The notes below the pieces were generated by a model that was not told the DNA's origin, ran no database searches, and saw only the letters and a program-made list of their open reading frames with translations. The translations under genes were made by a program, and so were the position numbers. From Heterobilharzia americana (Eukaryota; Platyhelminthes; Trematoda; Strigeidida; Schistosomatidae): DNA of 64,000 bases. Positions within the stretch are counted from its first letter, which is position 1; every line of letters begins with the position of its first letter. Of the stretch, positions 48,101-60,100 are shown piece after piece. The stretch spans positions 46,173,920 through 46,237,919 of the forward strand of contig OX104128.1 in assembly GCA_944470555.2 (NCBI GenBank). The letters are read 5' to 3'.

Positions 48101-51100
48101 AGATGGTTCAATAAGAATGTCAGTTTACAGAAAGCCTATATGGACAGGACAATCCCTGAATTTTCACCGTTTTTGTCCAATACAATACAATCGAGGTCTA
48201 TTAAAATGTCTGTTTAATAGGATCTATCGCATCAATACATCAGATACGATGAATGAAGATATCAAATTACTGACTAAAGTACTTACGGAAAATGGATATC
48301 CCATGTTTATAAACCGTTGCAGAGGTCAAGTAGCATCGAAGCCAACTCTAGACACGGCTCCTAAGAAAAGCGTCTATATCACTCTACCGAGAAGCGGGGA
48401 GTTGAACAGTATCATTTTGAGACGTATTATACAGCTAATCTTATCATCGTGGGAAAAACAAAACACATACTTCACCAAAAACCTAAACACTGCATCAATG
48501 ATTACGTTACGTCCCATTGTGTTTACCAATTTACATGCGTGTGTGGTAACACATACATAGGGAGGAGTAATCAAGTCATGAAGGTGAGGGTAGAACATGT
48601 ACCTAAATGGCTTGAAAGACAAATGGAGTGTGAAACAGTGATAAACGCTGGTGGGAGACGACCCTCTTCATTTATAGCTAAACACATCATAGAAACGGGT
48701 CACAAAGTTAGTGTTCAAACACCTTTCAAAGTTTTACATGGAGATAGTCAGGGTCATATACTGAGATTTGTGGAAGCCATAGCCATACACAAATTGAAAC
48801 CACCTTCATGTGTACAAAAACAATTTGTTCTTACACTACACCTAGCTAGGTAAACGTTTTTACCAAAGTTAGGATCAACTAGGTCACTTCATATTCGTTT
48901 TCATCTTTCTTAATTCTAATCCACTATTGTGTTAACTGTAGCATTTGTCCTCCTACTCCTCGGTTCAATATATATTGTGTGATCAGATTATTCGAAATCT
49001 ATTGCTCAAATACATCACATTGTTCAGATAAACTTCGTCTTTTAATTACGCTATCGAAATTCATAAAAGTGACTAACTGTTTCAAAAAGTTATTCATGAA
49101 TAAGAATAGCCCAAATTTTCATCAGTGAAGAGATATTTCTTTTCAACTATTCTATTATCAATCTGTACAATAGTATTTACAATTGGTTGAACTGATTATG
49201 GCATTCTGTTGTACGTACTGATGAAATATGAAATTTTCAATAAAAATTTGCAAATCAACCACCACCTTATTTAAGCTTTATCAACACAGCATTTCAAAGA
49301 ATTCCATTCGTAAATTAACATCTGAAACGGTTTCACCGGCCGGTGATAACAACGGCAGTCCAAGTCGTATGATTCAACTGCCCGATCACTCAGCCAATGA
49401 TATATCAATATCAGGTTTGCTTACTTCTAATCATGGTTATTCACTATTTACTTAAAATTTTTTATTGGTTGATGAGTCTCTACTTCATTTATGAATCCTC
49501 ATTCAATAGAGTTAAAGTAAAATTGTGAGTTATTAGTTTTAAATGATTTAAAATGCAAGTCTTACTGTCTACAGAATAAACAAGTATTTGAAAAGTAAGT
49601 ACACAAATTGAACATGTTACATGCAATAAGCGATACCATGCAGCTCAACAAAAAACAGCCACATTTTCTGACATACTTAAAAGTAAATCATTAACTAAAA
49701 ATTTTAACGAAACTTCGTCTCATAGATTCAAGACAGACAGACAGGCAGACAAAGTCAATGCAGAACCTCACACACAAGTGCATAGGCCGCAGTTGCCATG
49801 TTTCACGGTGGTGTACAAAGCATAACTGAATACAAAAAGCATCAAAGTAGACGAAGTTGTGTGAAAGAATAAGACATCTGAAGATAAAAGTTAGTGAAAA
49901 TACTCTAGCTTTAGATGTTAAAGAGTGACCATTTGACCATTGTGACCAATTTTCAGCCATGTCACTGGTTTCAATACCAATGTCAGGCAGACTAGATCTC
50001 CCCACTTGGCTCACACCAATAGTCAGAGACTTTATCGACTGGTGCCACGTCTTGATCTGGTCGCTTTCTAAAAGCGAATGAATTGTTAACATGATTGAAA
50101 TTTACTACTCCATTAATGTTTCATTCATTAGATTTAGGAGATCTAGTAAAACTATAGGTTTAGTCTGGTTCCTTGCACAGAAGAAGAATTTTATACACAA
50201 AAATAAAAGAGTTCAGACAAATGCACAATTTCTATCTGAATTCAGGTATCTTAAATATCACTTACCCACAAGAAACAGCTTCAATAACCGCTATACAAAA
50301 TGCTTCTGTCAGAGATGTATTCAGAAATATATCGCCTTGTATTAGGACCTGAGTAAACAATGAAGAATCAGGGAAACTACAGTGAAACTCAAAATACTTT
50401 AAACAAAAGAAGTATTTATAGAAATAAGGTTATTTTGGTTGCATATCGCAGGGTCCAGAATTTGGTAGTTACGTATACGCTTCCGACCAGTATTCTATGC
50501 TTTTATAAATCTGATTACATTTGATTCAGCAAATTGCGACAGTAGAGCAGTAAGTCGAAAGGGAAGACAGATAAAATGAATATTACTTGCCAACTTCCTC
50601 ATCAATTTTTGCAATCTATGAGATAGGGATTTTAACGTATATGGATGCAAAAACAATAGTTTGAAAGTTTATGAGGCTGAATATACTTTTTCACAAGTGA
50701 TCATTGAAGCTTTTCGGTAGTTTTGTTTCTCGCACTTATCAGGAGAGATCCACAAGTTACGTAACTTAACCACTAATCATACTTACCTTCTTGATTATTC
50801 TTTTAATTTTATGGGTGTGAAGGCTTCGTCACTCAGATATTTAGCTAAGAAAACGTTGATTAGCAAACTCATTTCGGTAAGTAATGTGATTTTGGCAACT
50901 CAGCATACACATACTTTGATTTTCTGATGAAGGTAAGTTAGTAGTATTCATTGTAATACATGTTTGGGCATACAATGATTACTGGTGTATTTTAAATTTC
51001 AGTATATGTGGATTGGGTTGGAGGGGGGTTCAGGGTGGCCAGGCCAAGACTTGGCACCAGTTGACGAAATCTTTTACCGTTCGTTTGAGTCGTGTGGAGC

Positions 51101-54100
51101 GGTGTGGACCCCCTATTTAGGGTACCCAAAATGAAAGGAATCAATGGTCTAGGACTATTGGTGGTATATCTGAAAATCGGTCACAATGGCACAGATGTAT
51201 TCATTGATATCGTCTAATGCTCGAATAGTAACACTAGCCTTTATCTTCAGATTGTTAATTCTTTCACACTACTTTATGTTTTTGATATGAACCTTTTTCT
51301 ATCTACCTGTTTTCTGTGTACTACTATGAAGTGTGGCAAAAGAGAGCAAATGTCTTAAGTATAAGATACTTATGAGTAGTTAAATCAATAACATAGATTA
51401 AATGCTACGATTGTTTCACCTTTTTTTCTTCTCTTTTATGACGTTCAGGGACTTCGACTACTTTGACTGCTCGTATAAGATATGGCAATTTTTACTGTTA
51501 CACAGTAATACTACGGCTAATGTTGATGACTGATTGATTGAATGAAGATGAAGATAGTAGAAGTCACCGACGATCACAATTGCAGAATAGTAAGCAATAA
51601 GTTCATCTCCTTTACTGATAAACTTTCGTAATGGAAATAAGCCAACCATTATAATGATTAACGATCTCATAAAAATCTGAACGCATTTGTATTTGATAAT
51701 AATGAAAAAAGTGCTGAGTTATTCGAATAATTTAATTAGCTTGTCAGTATCTGAGGTTGTTTGGGAATAAATTCACCGAATTATTGACAAAATTAACTTA
51801 CAGAATGAACTTCATGAGGCTGCAAACTTCCTAGTAATTTGACACGTGAATGTAGTTGATAACGTTCACGAATCTCTTCAAGCTCAAGTCTTTTAGGTCC
51901 ATCACCGCCTAGATTAACGTTTAGAAATGTATGAACACTTTTTTATGAAGTCATCTGTCAAATATCAATCTTTTTATAAAAGTCATATTATATATACAAG
52001 TGAAATTTTGCAAAGTAATAAAAGAATCTATCCAAATCCTATGACTTATACTGAAGTATGTACTATAATACTGACAATATAAGCTCCTACGAATAAATAG
52101 AATGTTATACATATCCGCTTGTACAACTTGACGGCTAAGGCACAAATCAAAGTATTTTCAAACTGTTATGGAACACCTAAAGTGATATTATCAACTATGC
52201 AACTAAAAGAACACAAAAAAAGGAAAAGTTAAAATATGGTTATCGTAATGAGGAACTTCAGTGCACAGATAGAAAAACTATGTCGTATAGCAAATCCCTT
52301 AGGTGATACGTCTAGAATCCTGATTTAGTAAATAAATGGTGGTCATCGTCTTTTGTCAGGTGCTTTCATTAACTCCCTGTTCAAAACCATAACTGATTTC
52401 AAATACTACCTGATATGGAGGTTAGGGATCACTTCACAAGAACACAGAGGGGTCACGCTGTAAATACTTACCATTAAAGAGAATTTATAAATGATTACAA
52501 CTCCTTCAGCAAGATGTGTATGTCGATATCAACTACACATGTTTACGCCTACAACTGAAATATCTTGATGAGTTCAATTAAAAGATGCATATAACAAAGG
52601 CAGATTTGAGGAGGAACTGGTTAGTCAGTGGATCATAGCAGTATAGCTTATCTTGAGTTTTGTTTCACCTTGAATTCTCGTTAGAAAACGGGAGGGTTCA
52701 TAATGGACATGACTCACTGCTTACTCTACAAACTGCACGTGTTTATTGAGTTGCATCCCAAAGCATTGTATACTATAAAGTGCTTTGTTTATTTGAGGTC
52801 ATATTCCAACTGATGAAAACAGACTAGTTAATGTTGAACTCAATGTTAAATTTATGAACTGGTGTCTAAGGTTATCAGCAACACTTTACGTCTTGCATGT
52901 TCTGTTGATGTGTACAACCTTATAATATCATAGTATGAAACATTATTCAAAATGAAGTAAGGGTCAAATGTACTATGTTTAGGTCTGGCCATATTATAAC
53001 AAATTTTCCATTCAAAGTTATACAGAAGGCGAAAGCGAACTCAGTAAACACTACTATTACTCTCAGTACTGAAGCCCTTATCATGATGAAGGCAAGTTTG
53101 AGGGAGGTTGATAGTAAAATAGGTGAATTCACAAAAAGGGTGTTTTTCTCCTCCAGACTGCCTCTTCTAAATAAAATAGAAAGTCGTTCAATCAACAAAG
53201 AGGAATAACAGCAAAATTATTTTCTATACTCAAGGTAATCGTCTTTTAAGTCGAAAAAATACTATCAAAACACTGATGCAACTCGCTAACAAAAGTTATA
53301 ACGGTTCTGATTCTTTACAGGATTAGTGCTGAATATGTTAGCTAGTAAGATACAGAAGCCCTTACAATGGAATATTAAGCCTAAAAATTGTCATCGTTAT
53401 TATTTATCTACTGAATGATAGGTGTAACTTAGTAGTAACTCCACGTATCATTTGATCTGAACACCTAACTTACATCGAACTAGTCAAAGTTTCAAACCTA
53501 TCCCAATTATTTTAGTTTAAGCAGTCGGGTAGACAAAGTATCCATCGATGACAAAAGGTTATCAAAGGTGAATGCTATGTGACCGCTTTGGAAGTTCTTT
53601 AGCGAATTCACCAGTTAATCGGTCATATTTAGATTTCTGAAAAACATCACCAAGGTTTTGCAAAGTTCTATCGAAAAGAATGACTAACCTATTAGAAATC
53701 TTAATTCTGGGAACAATGAACATAGCGATGGAATGATAGCAACCAATAAATCAAGTCCTTTACGGTAAACTAAACGCGAAACCACGACTATAGTAACTAA
53801 AACAGAAAACAATTAGTAGAAAAGAAAGCAATGTTGATTACAAGGTTTCTTATATCGTTGAAATCAATTATAAACAATTCTAGAAATCGATTGAGATGGT
53901 AGAGTAGTTGTATAAAGAAGCTTATAAACTCAGTTATCCTCAGTGGCCTTCTCTGTACATTCGACTACTTATTGTTGCTGTTGAGAACAAAGGTATGAAA
54001 AACCATTTCGCTGATCTTAATAATAATAATCGCTTTATTCCAAACAATATATATGACAGTGTGGAATTCTAATCATATAATTTTTCAACAAATTCACTCC

Positions 54101-57100
54101 CAGAACAATACTTTCAGACAAAATGGTTATTGCATCTGAATAATGTTAATAATAACAGTATTGTAGGCAATAATGTGAAATAGCCAGATGGTTTTGGATG
54201 GACGTCCGGCCCATAAAGAAGAATCAACAGAAATGCAAGTGTTATTTTGGTGGTGCGGGCTCATTCAGCCGATAAAAAAACCTGCAACTCAATCTAAGCA
54301 TCTGACGGATAAAAATATAAAAAGTCCACTTCAATGCAACGTAACATTTTTTTCTCTGTTTTGTGATGGACTCGACAAACGGAGAGTTGAAAACAGTTTA
54401 AAAATGTGCAAGAGTACATGATACGTTCAAAGGACATATTTACATGATTAAAACAAATTGGCAGGAAAGAATTTCGTGAAAATTTTTGGTGGATAAATTT
54501 GGTAACCCAAGGTTTAAGCAGGCCGCCGTAATTGTTATTACTGAAATAACTTGACTTATTTTGGTCCAGGAAATTATGCGGTGTTGGCAGATTTACAAAA
54601 TGGCATACCATTGCTAATATAGATTACCTGTTTTAATAAGATAATACTTGCAAACCACACGCAGTGCCCAAAAAACATGACAGACAGATTTTAACCGTTT
54701 CTAAGGATTGAAAGAATGAGAACAATAAAAACCTAATGAGAAGGGGCTAAAGGAAAAAAATCACCATTTCAAGTCATCCATTGTTGAGGTGAAAGTTTTT
54801 TAGCCTGCAATTTTGATCCTATGCTAGTGTGTTATCAGAATAGTCTTAAAGAACGGTTTGATGTTTCAAAGAACCAATTAAAGCAAAACGATGAGTGGTT
54901 TTTCTGTCATGTTCTTATGTACAAGAAAACTATATACATGTGATATATTTTCGCTCCATCAAATCAGCTCTCACATTTACGGGTTATCCTTCAATTTCAA
55001 TTCAATGGACCACAAGTAACTGAAAGGAACCGTAGCTATTTATGTACAACATGAGCATTTCAGAATATTCACCATCCTTTTGATGAATGTGAGCAATGCA
55101 ATGACAACGGTACTTGCAGAACAAGATAACGTCACTTATTTCACTTGGTTTTCCTCACCTGCATGCAACCTAAGTAAATAGGTAACCAATGGACAAATGT
55201 AAACATACACATTAATGGCATACATAGGGAAATGTTCAGGAAAATCTTGTGTGGATTTTCTGAACACGCTGGGATTATATTAAAACTTACCTACATGGCA
55301 TATATTACTTCTTGTTAAACTAGTTTGAACGTTGAAGAGGCAGAATAAGAGATAACATTCATGACCAAGGTAGTGAGAGATTGAGCACCATTTGTTTTTG
55401 AACATACAAGTCAGTTTATATTCGCTTATTGGGTATAACTTAAGTGAACCACAGTGTACTCAAGTTCTTCTGTTTATTGATGATCGTGAAAGTTTCTGAC
55501 AGGATAATTACACATACTATGTCTATTACAAGGCAGGCTATTGCACTGGTTAACGAAGCATGGCTCTTTGAGTTTAAATGTCTCAGTATGTGTTCAAGGA
55601 TCCGGGTAGACAAATGTTTCTCTATTCTTACTAGTTGGTTGGTTGTAGGCAATCGGCAGGAAGTCGTGGATTAGGGTTTCATGGTTGTTGGTACTCGTCA
55701 GCATGGAGTATTTGCAACCTCTAGGGGACTGATGTTCCCTGTGAAATTCAAACCCGTGTCAACCAGGGTTGCAGTCAGCAATATCACCACTGACCTCATG
55801 TAAGGCTGCATTACATACATTGATTGATCATTAGAGAGTAACCAATTTCATATTGTCTAGTCCTGAGCCCTGACCAAATTCTAATGGTGCACTTTGATGG
55901 ATGCTACCTACTTAACAACTTTGTATAAATAACTATTTGTATAATTGCTTGACCACTTCTAAGTTTTTCTCAATCATGCCAAAACACTGATGTCTTTTTC
56001 ACATGGATGTGCATATACCTTGACTGTGTACAGGAGACAATTAACACGTGGTATCCTCTATTTTGCCTATTCATTGTTTGAACTAACGTCACAGGAATTG
56101 ACGTCTATGCCTGTACTTGTGAATTGATCACTTACTTTTCGGGCTATATGCAGCTAGTGAAAACTCTGGGAAGTGAATGACGTCAAACTATCCTGAAAAT
56201 GCAATTCTTATTGCTTTATGCATACCCAGTATCGTTAGTTACATTCCAATCCATCTCGTTATTTTACTCCTCATTAAATGGTTTTAGTATGAAATTCAGT
56301 CTTTGAAATTTAGTGATAGCTCTAATCAGCCGGCAGTTACTTCTCAGACTTCACTGATGAATAACTGGAGTATGAATTCAACGGAATTATTTTCCTCAGG
56401 GCTAATCTTTGGTGAAAGAAAAGCTGGAGAACAAGAAGCATAGGATTAGTTCGCACTATCTGCTGGATCAAAATATTGTGTACACCACAAAGTAGATCAA
56501 CAACAACTCATAAGCAGGCTAAACAAATATAGTAAGCAGTATGAAAAAGTATTTGTTTTGTTGATTTCAGGTTGGTATTCATCATGGACTGACATCAGTC
56601 AGAAAAACATTGGGAACCTGAGACCAGTGGACAGGTGTTTCGCTCTGGTAGTGCACATCCATGGCTCCGCCGGGTATCGAACACAGAACCTCCAGGCTAC
56701 GCAGTCAGCACGTTACCATTGAGCCACTAGCTTGGAATCCGATGGTTCATATTTCATACTTTTTTCAGTTCACGAAATAGCGCAACCTCTATCCAATGTT
56801 GTCGTTGGGTAACTGACCACATTCTCGATTATGCTGGCCCCACCCGAGGTTGAGCTATATTGTGGACTGATGGAAGTATGAAATATGGACTACTAGATTC
56901 AGGCCCAGTGATCCATTAGTAATGTGCTGGCTGTGTAACGGGTAGGTCCTGAGTTCGATCGCTGGCGAGGTGATGGATCTGGACTGTTGAAGAGTCCTAC
57001 ACTAGGACGAAACAGCAGTCTAGTGCTCGCAAGAATCCAATGTTTCCACAGCTGATGTCAATCCATGATGAATATCAACCTGAAATCAATAAACAAGTTT

Positions 57101-60100
57101 CCACAAACCCTTAAATTGAATTTGTTGTATTTCTTATAAAGCAATTTTTCTATTATTTTTAATTTCGCACCCTATCCTTCGTTAACTGTAAATAACCAAC
57201 TGGGAAATATTACACAGAATTCTCAAATTGGTACTAAAGTGGATTTTAAACCTATAGATTCCCTTAGAAACAAATTTTGTCCGTTAAAGGATCCTACTGA
57301 GTTTAAAATATGAGAAAAGTAATCTACCAAATCCTGAGAGGTCAAATAGACAAGTCAAAGTAGTCGACTAAGGTCAATTAGGCTATCAAAGCACAAATCA
57401 AAGCATAAATCAAGATTGCTAGTCTTTAACAAAATCAGAAATTTAGGGCAAAGCTCAGCCATAGCTGTGTCTGCAGTAACACGCAACCACACAATATGAT
57501 GAGACGAACTCACAATACATGAGACTAACTTAGGTGGTGAGAAAAAAGGATGATAACTGAGTCAAATTTTATCCAGTAAACATTTGAAACTTGTTATGGG
57601 AATTTTATTGTCCCTACGAAGGAAAGGAACTGAAAATATAAATCTAAGCGTTAAAGTTGCATGATTAACCTAGGGTGGTTATGAGCAGTAAATTGTGTTC
57701 AGAATATCGTCCAGTAAATAAAACTGTTTAGTCGTGTGATATATCAGACAAACAGACCATTATGTTAGGGTTTAATATAAAATGAATGAAAAAACATATG
57801 AATGTGATTAAGAAATTTACTAACTATAATTAAGATCACGAGAAGATGGGTCGGGAATAAACGCTGAAGCATCCACAGCGTTTGGAATCACAAAACCCGA
57901 TTAGGCTCATATTTTGCTCGTAGAACCACATTCTCTTTAGTAGTATGTGAGACACAGATCACTTGATCTACCGCTGTAAAGACACCTTCCATTACCTTAT
58001 TCATAATAATAGCTGATAGATCTGAGAAACCGAAAAGAGAATGCTCTGTATATACAGTTCGACAACCAAGACTCTGTGCATGAGCAACGGCCTCACAAGC
58101 AAAAGATGAAAATATCTGAAATAAAAGAATACAGTAGGATATAAAGTACACATACTTTTTAAAAACATGTGTGTACAATTTTATTAGAATAAATTCCAAA
58201 ATGAAGTTATAAAACCCAATATAGTAAAAACACTCAGTAAGTGAATGGACATCTAATAACAAACACACAAACCCTAGCGTAATGGCCACACGTATGTTCA
58301 AGAAAGGTACAGTTGCAGTATAGTTTGAATACAGTTTACTACTGTGATATTACAAGGATGTAAAAACCAACACAGCGTGCAAGAAGAAAAGTGAAGTCAA
58401 TAACCTTGATATATTTAAACTCATAGAGCTATATTACAGCGTCCTTTACTTCATAAGCTAGCGAAATGACTCAAGTGTAAACGCATTTGAACCAACGATA
58501 GAGTGGCTAGTTTGGAAAAACTTGGGCATTGAGTTGATACGATCGATTGTATGAGGTACATTTTATTTATGTAGTCCCACTGTAGTACATGAGAACAAAC
58601 AGTCCACATAAATACTCTGTATTATCATTTTTCCTTCTAATGTACTAAGCCAGGTTAATAATATGTAATTAGCACTTAGTCCAATGGGTTAGAATGAATA
58701 ATATGAAAAGGTGAAGAGAATTATCCATGATACTACTTTTTAGTTCCGGAATGACTACATACTAAATAATATGAAAGAACAAATACAATAGATTTTTTTT
58801 AATACTGAAAATTCTTTTACACATACCGAATGTCCATGTACAATATTAATCTGTTCACGTAACACTATTTCACGAATTATTGGTAATGTGCCCAGAACAG
58901 TGATGAAGATTGATTGTTTATAAAATGGTTGCATCGGGATGTAGTACACCTATACATTTGTTGAACTATTTAAATTAACAAACACAAATATACTTTAAGT
59001 CCACGAGCCAAATATCTTACACCTTGACGTTGTTTACCTTTCGAACCATAACTATGGGTGATAATAATAACCCGATGACCACGTCGAATTAGACATTGCG
59101 ATAAAGCAAAAATATGACTTTCTACGCCGCCGACATTAGGATGGAAGAAATCTGATACCATGCTAAAAGAAATTAAGGTATATTGTGAATAAGTAATTTA
59201 AGTGAAATTATGAAATCGACAATACTGTTAAATACTAAGAATAGTAAGTGAAACGTGTCAAGAAGAAGGATAACTTAGTGTACCTCACAACGTACTAGCC
59301 TATATGCAAACTTTGCCATGAAGATAAACTTTGTTCAGTACATTTACGTACCTCATTGTGAATAACTTTTATTGGAATTTTCATTGCCCTAATCAAACAA
59401 AGTATTATGTAACTAACGTGTAAATTCCAATTGTTCACCGCCACAACACACATGTACTTGGTACCGTACCGATTCACCAGGGATGATTACGTAAAAGGAG
59501 AAAGACACAATAGCTTCCATCTTGACTGAAGTTAAAAGTTATATTGGTGACACATTATGGTGCTTATTATTTTCACACATTGTCAATATCTATTGTAGGG
59601 TGTGCATACACTTTTGTCAAGCATGCCTTCTTCAATATTTTCAAACGACACCTTCCCTTTATTCAGTAGAGGATGTTAGTAACAGAAAGTTGGTATAATT
59701 CAGAATAACTAGCCAAGTTCTAGGTATCATTACAACCCTTAACAGTTAGATGTTATTATTTGTGAGAACATTAGTGAAATCATAACACTCCTCCGTTGGT
59801 ATTACCTGTTAATATTAATTCTTATCAAATTTTGTTACTTGCAGTACATCTAGAACAACCGAAATCATAGCGGGAAATTAACCATGATTGGCAACAGATC
59901 ACTACATAAGTTATTGAAAAATTTTAACACTTTATAATTCAGGCATCAAGTAGCAGCTGTATGGTGAGAAACTAAGATATCTTACAGTTATTCGACAGAT
60001 AAATTTACACTGGGTAAGGATTGAGGGTGAGATGAAAATCTGGACCGCGACCGGATTCGAACCAGCGACCCGGTCCACATTTTCATCTCACCTTCAATCA

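Larger units (their letters stand above)
42851..50265 (-). other. PIGA intron 7, mobile-element cluster
   Basis: At 7.4 kb this is the largest intron. It holds a SINE (44.3 kb), an RTE-like fragment in the sense direction (45.3-47.4 kb), a Penelope-like fragment in antisense (48.0-48.9 kb) and repeat F (49.7-50.1 kb). The remainder is AT-rich without coding signal. Confidence 0.6.

Noticed and set aside
50091..50345. 84-codon plus-strand frame
   Set aside because: It is the reverse strand of PIGA exon 7 and its flank; the conserved signal is on the minus strand.
57888..58301. A single 137-codon exon as a stand-alone gene
   Set aside because: Only the part after the TTATTTCAG acceptor resembles PIG-A; the upstream part is AT-rich intron that happens to be open.
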